Assembly: GCF_937873615.1 (NCBI RefSeq)
Contig: NZ_CALMYP010000017.1
Coordinates: forward strand, 124,001 to 188,000
Source: an uncultured Paracoccus sp.
GTDB lineage: Bacteria; Pseudomonadota; Alphaproteobacteria; Rhodobacterales; Rhodobacteraceae
DNA: 64,000 bases
Direction: 5' to 3'
Of the stretch, positions 54,546 to 63,914 are shown piece by piece. Made by a program: the position numbers and the translations under genes. A model generated the notes under the pieces. That model saw nothing but the letters and a program-made list of their open reading frames with translations. It searched no databases and was not told where the DNA came from. Each line of letters begins with the position of its first letter. Position 1 is the first letter of the stretch.

Positions 54546-55844
54546 ATGACGATCACTCAGCCCAGATCTTTCACCCGTCGCCTCGCCCGTCTGGCGCTGC
54601 TGGCGGTCCTGTCCGGCATTGTCCTGCACGGCCCCCTGCCGGCAGGCGCGCAGCCGATGGGCGGGTTTGGCGGCCCCGGCGGACCCGGTGGTCGTTCCGG
54701 TCCGAGCGAGGTCGGCGTGATGCCCGTTACCCGTGCCGATGTGCCGGTGACCGTCGAATTGCCGGGCCGCGCCACCGCTTTCCAACTGGCTGCCGTGCGC
54801 CCCAAGGTCGGCGGCGAGATCACCGAGATCCCCTATGAGGCCGGCACCCTGGTCGAGGCCGGCACGGTGCTGTTCCGGCTGGAGGACGAGACCCTTGCCG
54901 TCGAACTGACCGCGCGCGAGGTTGCCGTGGCCTCGGCGCAGGCGGCGCTGGAAGGCGCGCAGGCGACGGTGGATCGCTATCGCAAGCTCAGCGGTTCGGG
55001 CGTGACTCAGGCCGATCTCGAATCGGCGGTGGTGCTGCTGGCGGCGGCGCGGGCGGCGCTCGGCTCGGCCGAATTGCAGCGCGACCTGGCCGAACTGGCG
55101 CTGCGGCGCACCGAAATCCGCAGCCCGATCCGCGGCATTGCCGCCGTCACCCCGTTCAGCGTCGGCGATACCGTCAGCGAAGGACAGTCCGACGCGCTGA
55201 CCGAGGTGGCGCAGGTCGATCCGATCTATGTCGATGTCTCGGAATCGCGTGCCCGCATCCTGCGCCATCAGCGCAGCATCGCCGATGGCAGCATGGAGCG
55301 TTTCGACAGCGGCGGCGTGGCGCAGCTGACGCTTGAAACCGGCGAGACCTATGCCCAGCCGGGCCGCATCCTTGCCCCCGGAACCCAGGTTTCGGCGACC
55401 ACCGGGACGATCCCGATCCGGCTGCAATTCCCCAACCCCGAGCGCCAGATCCTGCCCGGCCAATTCGTCCGCGTCACGCTGACCATAGGCCGCATCAATG
55501 CCTTCCTTGTCCCGCAGCGCGCCACCAGCCGCGCCGCCAGCGGCGACCTGACCGCATTCGTCGCCCGCGACGGCAAGGCGGTGGAGGTGCGGCTGAGCGA
55601 GGTCGGCACACATGAAAACGCCTGGATCGTGACCGAGGGGCTGGAAGACGGCGACCAATTGATCCTCGACGGGCTGAGCAACCTGCGCGACGGGGCCGAG
55701 ATCACCACCGTCCCGGTCGAGATCGACGAAGGCGGCGTCGTGCGCGACGCAGAAGACGCCGCCGCCACGACCGATCCGGCCCCCGAAACCGCCGCTGCGG
55801 GAACATCCGCGCGCGCGCCTGCCACGCCTTCGGATGGCGGCTGA
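54546..55844 (+). CDS. RND efflux periplasmic adaptor (membrane fusion protein)
   Basis: A 432-residue MFP of the AcrA/MexE type. The signal peptide ends near residue 36 (LPAGAQP), followed by a Gly-rich linker. Lipoyl and hairpin blocks: LPGRATAFQLAAVRPKVGGE, IPYEAGTLVEAGTVLFRLED, an Ala/Glu-rich coiled coil (about 105-165), RTEIRSPIRGIAAVTPFSVG, VDPIYVDVSESRARIL, NPERQILPGQFVRVTLTIG and WIVTEGLEDGDQLILDGLSN. The tail is acidic. The stop overlaps the pump start (TGATG), so it is coupled to it. The ATG at 54546 has a weak ribosome site. Confidence 0.9.
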   Translation: MTITQPRSFTRRLARLALLAVLSGIVLHGPLPAGAQPMGGFGGPGGPGGRSGPSEVGVMPVTRADVPVTVELPGRATAFQLAAVRPKVGGEITEIPYEAGTLVEAGTVLFRLEDETLAVELTAREVAVASAQAALEGAQATVDRYRKLSGSGVTQADLESAVVLLAAARAALGSAELQRDLAELALRRTEIRSPIRGIAAVTPFSVGDTVSEGQSDALTEVAQVDPIYVDVSESRARILRHQRSIADGSMERFDSGGVAQLTLETGETYAQPGRILAPGTQVSATTGTIPIRLQFPNPERQILPGQFVRVTLTIGRINAFLVPQRATSRAASGDLTAFVARDGKAVEVRLSEVGTHENAWIVTEGLEDGDQLILDGLSNLRDGAEITTVPVEIDEGGVVRDAEDAAATTDPAPETAAAGTSARAPATPSDGG

Positions 55845-58800
55845 TGGGCCAGTTCTTCATCCACAGACCGGTTTTCGCCTGGGTTCTGGCCATCGTCACC
55901 ATGCTGGCCGGGGCCTATAGCCTGATCGGCCTGCCGGTCTCGCAATATCCCGATATCGCGCCGACCACGATCCGCATCAGCGCCAGCTATTCCGGCGCCA
56001 CCGCCGAGGCGGTGCAGAATTCCGTCACCACCCCCATCGAGGATTCGCTGACCGGGCTGGACGGGCTGCTCTATTTCGAATCCAGTTCGTCACAGGGGCG
56101 CGCCTCGCTGACGCTGACCTTCGACGACAGCGTCAGGCCGACCGATGCGCTGAACGACGTGCAATCCAAGGTCCGCAGCGTCGAATCGCGCCTGCCTTCG
56201 CCTGTGCAGTCTGACGGGGTCTCGGTCACGCGCTCGACCTCGTCGATCCTGATGGTCGGCTCTCTGGTCTCGACCGATGGCCGCTATTCCACGGTCGAGC
56301 TGGGCAATATGCTGGAAGAAATCGTCGAAGGCCCGGTGAAGCGCGTGCAGGGCGTCGGCGGGATCAATGTCTTCGGCTCGGGCTATGCGATGCGGATCTG
56401 GCTGGATCCGTTCCGGCTGGCGCAATACAACCTTCTGCCGACCGACATCACCTCGGCGGTGGCAGCGCAGAATTCGACCGTCTCGGTCGGCTCGCTGGGG
56501 TCGCAGCCGGTCAGCCGGGGGCAGCAATTCACCTCGACCATTACCGCGCAAAGTCAGCTTGAGAATGTCGAGGGCTTCCGGCGCATCCTTCTGAAAACCG
56601 GCGAGGACGGTGCCGCCGTCTGGCTGGGCGACGTGGCCGATATCGAGATCGGGCAGGAACGCTATGGCTCCGACAGCCGCTTCAACGGCATGAACTCGGC
56701 CGGTTTCGGGATCAATCTGGAAACCGGCGCCAATGCGGTCGAGACCGCGCAGGGCGTGCGCGCCGTGCTGGAAGACCTGAACAACGCCCTGCCCGAGGGC
56801 GTCGATCTGCGCGTGGCCTATGACACCTCGCCCTTCGTCGAATTGTCGATCGAGAAGGTCTATCACACCCTGATCGAGGCCATCGTGCTTGTCGTCGCGG
56901 TGATCCTGATCTTCCTGCAAAGCTGGCGGGCGACCTTCATCCCGGTGATCGTGGTGCCGGTGGTGCTTCTGGGCACCTTCGCGGTGCTGGCGGTGCTGGG
57001 CTATTCCATCAACACGCTGACCATGTTCGCCATGGTGCTGGCCATCGGCTTGCTGGTCGACGATGCCATCGTGGTCGTGGAAAACGTCGAGCGCGTCATG
57101 CGCGAGGATCGGGTCGGCCCGGTGCCGGCCACGGAAAAATCCATGCGCCAGATCTCGGGCGCGCTGATCGGGATCGCGGCGGTGCTGTCGGCGGTGTTCC
57201 TGCCCATGGCCTTCATGGCCGGCTCGACCGGGGTGGTTTACCGGCAATTCTCGGTTACCATCATCACCGCCATGGGCCTGTCGCTGGCTGCCGCCCTGAT
57301 CCTGACCCCGTCCCAGACCGCAAGCCTGCTGCGCCCGCACACGGGCGAGGCGCGCTTTGCCCCGGCCCGCTGGTTCAACCGCGGTTTCGACCGCATGGCC
57401 CATGGCTATGCCGCCGTCATCGCCCGCAGCGTCCGTCGCCCGTTCATGGCGCTTCTGCTGCTGGTGCTGATCTCGGGGGCCGCATGGCAATTGTTCGCGC
57501 GCATGAATTCGACCTTCCTGCCGACCGAGGATCAGGGTGTGCTGATGGCCCGGATCAGCCTGTCCGAAGGCTCGACCTCGCAGCAGACCGAGGCCGTGGT
57601 CGAGAAGATCGAGGATTACCTGCTGACCGAGGAACCGGGCGTGGAATCGGTCTTCGGCGCCATCGGTTTCGGTCTGTCGGCCAGCGGTCAGGGCCGGGCG
57701 ACGCTGTTCGTGAAGCTGAAGGATTTCGACCTGCGCGGCGATCCCGAACAATCCGCCTCGGCCATCGCGCAGCGCGCCAATAAGCGTTTCTCGGGCGAGC
57801 GCGCCGGGCGGGTCAGCTTTACCCAGCCGCCGCCGATCCAGGGGCTTGGCAACCAGTCGGGCTTCGAGATGTTCCTGATCGACCAGACCGGTCAGGGGAT
57901 CGACGGGCTGCGCGCGGCATCCTCGACGCTGGAAGCCGTGACCGAAGCCGATCCCCGCCTGCAGAACGTGCAGGGCCGGGGCGACGAGGACGACGCGGCG
58001 CTGCGCCTCGATATCGACGCGCAGCGGGCCGAGGCGCTCGGCCTCAGCCTGAACGAGGTGAACGGGATGCTCTCGGTGATCTTCTCGGGGCGCGAGGTCA
58101 ACGATTTCGCCATGGGCGCGACCCTGCGCCCGGTGATCGTGCAGGGCGAGGCCGGCTATCGGATGCAGCCCGAGGATCTGGAGGCGTGGTATGCGCGCAA
58201 TTCCAGCGGCGAGATGGTGCCGTTCAGCGCCTTTTCCTCCTATCGCTGGGTGCCGGTCGCGCCGCGCCTGCAACGGTTCGAGGGTTCGGACGCGATCTCG
58301 ATCTCGGGCGAGGAAGCGCCGGGCACCAGTTCCGGTCAGGCCATGGCGGCGATGGAGGAACTGGTCGCGGATCTGCCCGGCGGTTTCGGCGTCGCCTGGA
58401 CCGGCCTCGCCTATCAGGAGCAGCAATCCGGCAATCAGGCGCCGTTCCTTTATGCGCTGTCGGCGCTTGTCGTCTTCCTGTCGCTGGCGGCGATCTATGA
58501 AAGCTGGACGGTGCCGATGGCGGTGATCCTTGCGGTGCCGGTAGGGGTCTTCGGGGCGGTGGCGGCGGCGCTGATCTTCGGGCAGTCGAACGATGTCTAT
58601 TTCAAGGTCGGCATCCTTACCACCATCGGCCTTGCGGCGAAGAACGCCATCCTGATCGTCGAATTCGCCCGGGTGCTGGAACTGGAGGGGCGATCCGCCG
58701 TCGAGGCCGCGACCGAGGCCGCGAAGCTGCGCCTGCGCCCGATCCTGATGACCTCGCTGGCCTTCATCCTCGGCGTCTTGCCGCTGGCCATGGCGCGGGG

Positions 58801-58972
58801 CGCAGGGGCGGCGGCGCAGAACTCCATCGGGATCGGGGTCATGGGCGGGATGATCGCCGCGACCTTCATCGGCATCTTCCTGGTGCCGAGCTTCTACGTC
58901 GCCATCCGCAGCCTGTCAGGCCCGCTGCGCGCGCCGCCGAAACGGGTGCCGGCAGCTATGCCCGGCGAATGA
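55844..58972 (+). CDS. RND multidrug efflux pump, HAE1 family inner-membrane protein
   Basis: A 1042-residue proton-driven exporter of the AcrB/MexF type, full length. It starts FFIHRPVFAWVLAIVTMLAG; the porter domains and twelve transmembrane helices are all present. The proton-relay residues are D406 and D407 in LLVDDAIVVVENVE and K933 in GLAAKNAILIVEFA. SGATAEAVQNSVTTPIEDSL is the usual early block. The TPALCA motif after TM6 reads LTPSQTASLLRP. Together with the adaptor it needs an outer-membrane TolC-type channel, which is not in the window, and no TetR regulator is adjacent. Confidence 0.95.
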   Translation: MGQFFIHRPVFAWVLAIVTMLAGAYSLIGLPVSQYPDIAPTTIRISASYSGATAEAVQNSVTTPIEDSLTGLDGLLYFESSSSQGRASLTLTFDDSVRPTDALNDVQSKVRSVESRLPSPVQSDGVSVTRSTSSILMVGSLVSTDGRYSTVELGNMLEEIVEGPVKRVQGVGGINVFGSGYAMRIWLDPFRLAQYNLLPTDITSAVAAQNSTVSVGSLGSQPVSRGQQFTSTITAQSQLENVEGFRRILLKTGEDGAAVWLGDVADIEIGQERYGSDSRFNGMNSAGFGINLETGANAVETAQGVRAVLEDLNNALPEGVDLRVAYDTSPFVELSIEKVYHTLIEAIVLVVAVILIFLQSWRATFIPVIVVPVVLLGTFAVLAVLGYSINTLTMFAMVLAIGLLVDDAIVVVENVERVMREDRVGPVPATEKSMRQISGALIGIAAVLSAVFLPMAFMAGSTGVVYRQFSVTIITAMGLSLAAALILTPSQTASLLRPHTGEARFAPARWFNRGFDRMAHGYAAVIARSVRRPFMALLLLVLISGAAWQLFARMNSTFLPTEDQGVLMARISLSEGSTSQQTEAVVEKIEDYLLTEEPGVESVFGAIGFGLSASGQGRATLFVKLKDFDLRGDPEQSASAIAQRANKRFSGERAGRVSFTQPPPIQGLGNQSGFEMFLIDQTGQGIDGLRAASSTLEAVTEADPRLQNVQGRGDEDDAALRLDIDAQRAEALGLSLNEVNGMLSVIFSGREVNDFAMGATLRPVIVQGEAGYRMQPEDLEAWYARNSSGEMVPFSAFSSYRWVPVAPRLQRFEGSDAISISGEEAPGTSSGQAMAAMEELVADLPGGFGVAWTGLAYQEQQSGNQAPFLYALSALVVFLSLAAIYESWTVPMAVILAVPVGVFGAVAAALIFGQSNDVYFKVGILTTIGLAAKNAILIVEFARVLELEGRSAVEAATEAAKLRLRPILMTSLAFILGVLPLAMARGAGAAAQNSIGIGVMGGMIAATFIGIFLVPSFYVAIRSLSGPLRAPPKRVPAAMPGE

Positions 58973-60212
58973 GGATGGCGCGGAAGTCGTTCACATTGGT
59001 CAGGGTCGGGCCGGTCACGACCTGATCGCCAAGTGCGGCAAAGAAGCTGTGCGCATCGTTGCGCGCCAGCGCCTGCGCCGCATCGACGCCTGCCGCCTGC
59101 GCGCGCGCCAGCGTATCCGGCGTGATGATCGCGCCCGCCACCTCGGCCGCGCCATCGACGCCATCGGTATCGCAGGAAATGGCGTGGATGCCGGGCGCAC
59201 CATCCAGCGCCAGTGCCAGCGCCAGCGCATATTCGGCATTCGGCCCACCCACCCCGTCGCCGCGCCTTGTCACCGTCAACTCGCCCCCCGACAGCAGGAT
59301 CAGCGGCGCGTCGTCTTCGGCCAGATCGGCCTGCATCTTCAGCGCCAGCGCGGCATGTTCTGCCGCCACCTCGCGCGCCTCTCCGTCCAGATCGTCGCCG
59401 AGGATGACATTCGCGAAGCCGCCCGCGCGCGCCATATCCGCCGCTGCCGCCAGCGATTGCGCAGGCGCCGCGACGACGCGGTTATCGACCTTCGACAGCC
59501 GTTCGTCGCCCGGCGGAATGACCCCGCTCCGGCCCGCCAGCACGGCACGGGCGCTGTCCGGCAGGCCGATCTGCCAGCGCTCCACAATCGCCAGCGCATC
59601 CGCCGCGCTTGAGGCATCGCCCACCGTCGGCCCCGACCCGATCATCGCCGGATCGTCGCCCGGCACGTCGGAAATCATCAGCGCCACCACCTGCGCCGGT
59701 GCGGCGGCAGCCGCCAGTTGTCCGCCCTTCACCCGGCTCAGATGCTTGCGCAGCAGGTTCATCCGGTGGATGGGCGCGCCGGATGCCAACAGCGACGCGT
59801 TCACCGCCTGCTTTTCGGCCAGGGTCATATCTCCCGCCGGCGCGCAGAGCAGCGCCGAGGCACCGCCCGAGATCAGCATCAGCACCAGATCGTCAGGGCC
59901 AAGCCCCGTCAGCATGTCCAGCATCCGCGCCGTCGCATCCACCCCGGCCTGATCCGGCACCGGATGCGCGGCCAGGGCGATCTCGATCCCTTCGACCGGG
60001 CGGCCATAGCCGTAGCGCGTGATCACCAGCCCTTCGCAGGGGCCCCATTCCGCCTCGACCGCCTCGGCCATCCGGGCCGAGGCCTTGCCGGCACCCACCA
60101 CCAGCAGCCGGCCCTGCGCGCGTTCCGGCAGGTTCGGCGCGATGAAGCGCATCGGATCGGCGGTTTCGACCGCGCGGTCGAACAGGCGGCGCAAAATCAC
60201 AAGGTCGCTCAT
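58956..60212 (-). CDS. Glycerate 2-kinase (GckA/TtuD, MOFRL family)
   Basis: A 418-residue enzyme: LLVVGAGKASARMAEAVE, ITRYGYGRP, LMLISGGASALLCAP, NLLRKHLSRVKGGQL, MISDVPGDDPAMIGSGPT and the C-terminal MOFRL domain (VGGPNAEYALALALALDG, SCDTDGVDGAAEVAGAIITP). The family phosphorylates glycerate to 2-phosphoglycerate and was earlier annotated as hydroxypyruvate reductase. The start overlaps the tctA stop (ATGA at 60209-60212) and the 3' end overlaps the convergent RND pump by 17 bases. The context suggests use of an imported hydroxy acid. Confidence 0.92.
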   Translation of the reverse strand: MSDLVILRRLFDRAVETADPMRFIAPNLPERAQGRLLVVGAGKASARMAEAVEAEWGPCEGLVITRYGYGRPVEGIEIALAAHPVPDQAGVDATARMLDMLTGLGPDDLVLMLISGGASALLCAPAGDMTLAEKQAVNASLLASGAPIHRMNLLRKHLSRVKGGQLAAAAAPAQVVALMISDVPGDDPAMIGSGPTVGDASSAADALAIVERWQIGLPDSARAVLAGRSGVIPPGDERLSKVDNRVVAAPAQSLAAAADMARAGGFANVILGDDLDGEAREVAAEHAALALKMQADLAEDDAPLILLSGGELTVTRRGDGVGGPNAEYALALALALDGAPGIHAISCDTDGVDGAAEVAGAIITPDTLARAQAAGVDAAQALARNDAHSFFAALGDQVVTGPTLTNVNDFRAILIRRA

Positions 60213-61714
60213 TTTCCCTCCTCAGCCTTTGAGACATGACGCCGCCAGGCCTGCCATATGGACACCAGAATCAACGCGGCGGTGGCGATGGTGAAGCCGC
60301 AGGCGATGGGACGTTCCAGAAACACCATCGGATCCCCGCGCGAGATCAGCATGGCCCGGCGCAGATTGGTCTCGATCAGCGGGCCGAGGACGAAGCCCAG
60401 CAGAAGCAGCGCCGGGCTGAACCGCGCCAGCGCCAGCAGGTAACCCGCCATGCCGATCAGCGCCACGGCGGCGATGTCGAAGCTGGCACCGCGCACCGAA
60501 TAGACGCCGAGACAGACGAAGATCAGGATCGCCGGGTAAAGATAGCGGAACGGAATGCGCAGCATCGACACCCAGATCCCGATCAGCGGCAGGTTCAGGA
60601 TCAGCAGCAGCAGGTTGCCGATGCCGAAGCTGACGACGAGGCCCCAGAACATCTCGGGTCGGGCTTCCAGCATCAGGGGGCCGGGCTGGACGCCGTGGAT
60701 GACAAGCGCGCCCAGCATCAGCGCCATGATCGGATCGCCCGGAATGCCAAGCGTCAGCGTCGGCACGAAGGCGGTGATGGCGGCGGCGTTATTGGCGGCC
60801 TCGGGGCCGGCGACACCTTCCACCGCGCCCTTGCCGAAACGCTCCGGGCTGCGGGAAACGCGACGCTCCATCGCATAGGCAAGGAAGGACGACAGCGTCG
60901 AGCCGGTGCCGGGCAGCGCCCCGAAGAAGCTGCCAAGCGCCGTCCCCCGAAGCGCCGGAAAGGGGATGCGGCGAAGGTCGTCGCGGGTCGGCATCATCTG
61001 GCGCAGGCTGACAGGCTCGGGCGCCGCCTGCCGTTCGGCATTGCGGATATTGCCGATCACCTCGGCCACGCCAAAGAGGCCCATGGCAAGCGCCACCAGA
61101 TTGATGCCGTCCATCAGCTCGGTCTGGCCGAAGGTGAAGCGCTGCGCACCGGAATTCACATCGGTGCCGATACAGCCGAGGATCATGCCGAAGACCACCA
61201 TGGCAAAGCCCTTCATCGGTCGCTCCGCCCCGATGGTCGAGGCCGCGACGAGGCCGAGGATCATCATCGCCGCGTAATCCGCCGCGCCGAAGGCCGTGGC
61301 CGCGCGGCTGAGCCAGCCGGCCAGCACCACCAGCACCACGATCCCCAGGATCGAGCCGATGAAGGAGGAGATCATCGAGGTGAACAGCGCCACCCCGGCC
61401 CGCCCCTGCTGCGCCATCGGATAACCGTCCAGCGTGGTCACCGCAGATTGCGGCGTGCCAGGCAGGCGCAGCAGGATCGAGGCCACCGCGCCGCCATATT
61501 GCGCCCCGTAATAGACCCCGGCCAGCATGATCAGCGCCGCCTCGGGCGTGATATAGAAGGTGATCGGCAAAAGCAGCGAGATCGCGGCCATCGCCCCGAT
61601 CCCCGGCAGCACGCCGATGAAGGTGCCAAGCGTGACGCCGAGCAGGCAATAGACCAGAACGGCGGGCTGAAGCGCCACGCCGAAGCCGTAAAGGATGCCC
61701 TCCCAGGCGCTCAT
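60209..61714 (-). CDS. tctA: Tripartite tricarboxylate transporter large permease, TctA
   Basis: A 501-residue protein with about eleven to twelve hydrophobic helices: LGVTLGTFIGVLPGIGAMAA, GVYYGAQYGGAVASILLRLP, AKGFAMVVFG-like MKGFAMVVFGMILGCIGTD, GALPGTGSTLSSFLAYAMER and TLGIPGDPIMALMLGALVIHG are all family hallmarks. ATG 61714 overlaps the tctB stop by four bases, and the stop overlaps the glycerate kinase start by four bases. It imports an organic acid in concert with TctB and the TctC receptor. Confidence 0.95.
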   Translation of the reverse strand: MSAWEGILYGFGVALQPAVLVYCLLGVTLGTFIGVLPGIGAMAAISLLLPITFYITPEAALIMLAGVYYGAQYGGAVASILLRLPGTPQSAVTTLDGYPMAQQGRAGVALFTSMISSFIGSILGIVVLVVLAGWLSRAATAFGAADYAAMMILGLVAASTIGAERPMKGFAMVVFGMILGCIGTDVNSGAQRFTFGQTELMDGINLVALAMGLFGVAEVIGNIRNAERQAAPEPVSLRQMMPTRDDLRRIPFPALRGTALGSFFGALPGTGSTLSSFLAYAMERRVSRSPERFGKGAVEGVAGPEAANNAAAITAFVPTLTLGIPGDPIMALMLGALVIHGVQPGPLMLEARPEMFWGLVVSFGIGNLLLLILNLPLIGIWVSMLRIPFRYLYPAILIFVCLGVYSVRGASFDIAAVALIGMAGYLLALARFSPALLLLGFVLGPLIETNLRRAMLISRGDPMVFLERPIACGFTIATAALILVSIWQAWRRHVSKAEEGK

Positions 61715-62157
61715 GGCAGCCTCGGCCAGACCGGCAGGCTCATCCGCAGGCCAAGGATGAAGACGATGTAAGTCAGCACGGTAACGGCGCAGGCCAGCAC
61801 CAGCCGCCAGCGCCAGCCCGGATGCGGTGCGGGGAGGGACGCGATGAGGACGGCCAGAAAACAGGCCAGCACCACGCCCAGCCGGGACATGCCAAGACCG
61901 AAGATCAGGATCGCCGCGATCACCGCCGCCGCGTCGCCCCAGCGGATGGTGACAGGCTTCGCGCCGCGCCGCCATGCCGGGACGGCGACGCCGGCACCCA
62001 GAAGCGCCAGCATCGCCCCCAGCACGGTCGGGAAGAACCCCGGCCCCATGGCGCGCAGGGTGCCGAAATCCAGCCGCAGCCCGGCATTGATGGCCACGCC
62101 CAGCCCCAGCAGGGCCAGCACGGCCCCGCCGCAGATATCCGCCCAGTCCCGGTTCAT
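61711..62157 (-). CDS. tctB: Tripartite tricarboxylate transporter small permease, TctB
   Basis: A 148-residue membrane protein with four hydrophobic helices (ADICGGAVLALLGLGVAINA, GFFPTVLGAMLALLGAGVAV, AVIAAILIFGLGMSRLGVVL, VTVLTYIVFILGLRMSLPVW), the size and pattern of TctB. It sits between tctC and tctA, four bases after the tctC stop. Confidence 0.88.
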   Translation of the reverse strand: MNRDWADICGGAVLALLGLGVAINAGLRLDFGTLRAMGPGFFPTVLGAMLALLGAGVAVPAWRRGAKPVTIRWGDAAAVIAAILIFGLGMSRLGVVLACFLAVLIASLPAPHPGWRWRLVLACAVTVLTYIVFILGLRMSLPVWPRLP

Positions 62158-62161
62158 CGGC

Positions 62162-63133
62162 TTATTTCGCGGCCTCGATCCTGTCGATCACCGCGCCCCA
62201 CATGGCGGTATCCGCGCCGATCCGCGCCGCCAGATCATCAGCCGAGCCGCCCGCCGCCTGCCAGCCCATGTCGAGCAGTTTCTGCTGAACGGTCTCGTCG
62301 GAAAGAATGGCGTTGATCTCGGTATTCAGCCGCTCGATCACCGCCGGATCGGTGCCGGCGGGGGCGATGAAGGCGTTCCACAGCTCGGCCTTGAAATCGC
62401 CGGGCACGCCGGCATTGCCGGCGATCACCGGCACATCGGGGACCTGCGCGAAAGGCTCGGCCGAGGTCACGCCCAGCATCCGCATCTTGCCGGCCTCGAC
62501 CTGCGGCATGGCGGCAGAGGGGGCCATGAAACCGGCGTCGATCTCGTGCCCGATGATCGAGGTGGTGACCTCGGCATAGGAGGTGAAGGGGATATGCAGC
62601 ATCTCGACCCCGGCTTCGGCGTCGAAAAGTTCCGCCGTCAGATGCGCGCCCGAGCCCTGCCCGACGGAGCCATAGGAAAGCGCGCCGGGTTCCGCCTTGG
62701 CCAGATCGACGAAGCCCTGCAGATCGGCGGCCTCGCTGTCGGCGGCCACGGCCAGAACCAGCGGCGAGGTGGCGACAAGCGCGATGGGCGCAATATAGGC
62801 GGCCACGTCATAGCCGAGATCCGGCACCAGCCGGGGCGAGGTGGTCAGCGGCCCGTTGATCGATGTGCCGATGGCATGACCCCCTTCGGCATTGGCCAGC
62901 ATCTGCTGAATGCCGATGACGCCGCCGGCGCCGGGCTTGTTTTCGACGACGATGGGCTGGCCCAGCTTCTCGGCCAGCGGCTCGGTCACGATCCGGGCCA
63001 GCAGATCGGGCGAGGAACCGGCGGGGAAGCCGACATAGACATGCACGGGCTCGGTTGGCCAGTCCTGCGCGAAAGCAGGGGCGGCGAAAGCGGCGGCACT
63101 CAGCGCAAGGATCGCGCGGCGGGTGATGGTCAT
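62162..63133 (-). CDS. tctC: Tripartite tricarboxylate transporter substrate-binding protein (TctC/Bug)
   Basis: A 323-residue periplasmic receptor. The signal peptide is residues 1-22 (twin arginine ITRRAI, cleavage after AFA). Family blocks: VHVYVGFPAGSSPDLLARIV, LGQPIVVENKPGAGGVIGIQ, GALSYGSVGQGSGAHLTAEL, MLHIPFTSYAEVTTSIIGHE and LWNAFIAPAGTDPAVIERLN. It captures a carboxylate and delivers it to TctAB. The ligand cannot be read. GGAGGATACC precedes the ATG. Confidence 0.93.
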   Translation of the reverse strand: MTITRRAILALSAAAFAAPAFAQDWPTEPVHVYVGFPAGSSPDLLARIVTEPLAEKLGQPIVVENKPGAGGVIGIQQMLANAEGGHAIGTSINGPLTTSPRLVPDLGYDVAAYIAPIALVATSPLVLAVAADSEAADLQGFVDLAKAEPGALSYGSVGQGSGAHLTAELFDAEAGVEMLHIPFTSYAEVTTSIIGHEIDAGFMAPSAAMPQVEAGKMRMLGVTSAEPFAQVPDVPVIAGNAGVPGDFKAELWNAFIAPAGTDPAVIERLNTEINAILSDETVQQKLLDMGWQAAGGSADDLAARIGADTAMWGAVIDRIEAAK

Positions 63134-63163
63134 GGTATCCTCCTGGTCGGTCGTTCTTGTCGG

Positions 63164-63913
63164 TTAGTCTTGGCGCAGGGCCGGAAGCCCGACGCCGGTG
63201 GCATCGAAACCGCCATCGGCGGCAATGGTCTGGCCGGTCACATAGCTGGCCTTGTCGGAACAGAGGAAGACGATCACCTGCGCGATCTCGTCCTCGGTGC
63301 CGTATCGGTTCAGCGGGATGGCATCGTGATAGGCGGCGCGGATTTCCGGGCTGTGCACCGCCAGCGCCAGCTTGGTATCGACCGGGCCGGGGGCGACGCA
63401 ATTGGCGCGGATACCGAGTTCCCCAAGTTCCGCCGCCTGCTGGCGGGTCAGGTGGATGACGGCGGCCTTGGAGGTGCCGTAAGCCACCCTGAGCGTCGAG
63501 GCCCGTAGCCCGCTGATCGAAGCGATATTGACAATGGCCCCGCCCCCGCGCGTCATGCGCGGGATCACCGCCTGCGAGGTGATGAACACCCCGTCCAGAT
63601 TGGTTGCCATGACAGTGCGCCAGATCTGCAACTCGGTCTGGTCCAGGAGCCGGAAATCGGCCACGCCGGCATTGTTCACAAGCGCGTCGATGCTGCCGAA
63701 GGCGTCGGCCACCTGCGCCACCATCGCCGCCACCTGCGCCTCGACCGAGACATCGCAGGTGATCGGCAGGACATTGTCCAGCCCCGCCGCCGCCCGCGCC
63801 AGTTCCTCGCCGTCGCGGTCGATCATGGCGACGCGGCGGCCTTCCTTCAGGAACAGTTTCGTGGTGGCAAGCCCGATGCCGCGCGCGGCGCCGGTGACGA
63901 TGGCGTTTTTCAT
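63164..63913 (-). CDS. Short-chain dehydrogenase/reductase
   Basis: A 249-residue classical SDR: cofactor motif IVTGAARGIGLA, acidic MIDRDGEEL favouring NAD, LVNNAGVADF, catalytic serine in VNIASISGLRAS and YxxxK in VAYGTSKAAVIHLTRQQAAE, then NCVAPGPVDTKLA and GQTIAADGGFDATG. It probably oxidises a hydroxy acid or sugar acid imported by the neighbouring transporters. It starts one base before the stop of the gene at the right edge (GGCTGAGATG junction) and lies 30 bases upstream of tctC. Confidence 0.9.
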   Translation of the reverse strand: MKNAIVTGAARGIGLATTKLFLKEGRRVAMIDRDGEELARAAAGLDNVLPITCDVSVEAQVAAMVAQVADAFGSIDALVNNAGVADFRLLDQTELQIWRTVMATNLDGVFITSQAVIPRMTRGGGAIVNIASISGLRASTLRVAYGTSKAAVIHLTRQQAAELGELGIRANCVAPGPVDTKLALAVHSPEIRAAYHDAIPLNRYGTEDEIAQVIVFLCSDKASYVTGQTIAADGGFDATGVGLPALRQD

Positions 63914-63914
63914 C

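Noticed and set aside
56090-58426. A 778-codon minus-strand frame opposite the RND pump
   Set aside because: Antisense of a complete pump gene; His/Gln/Asp-rich and without start signals.
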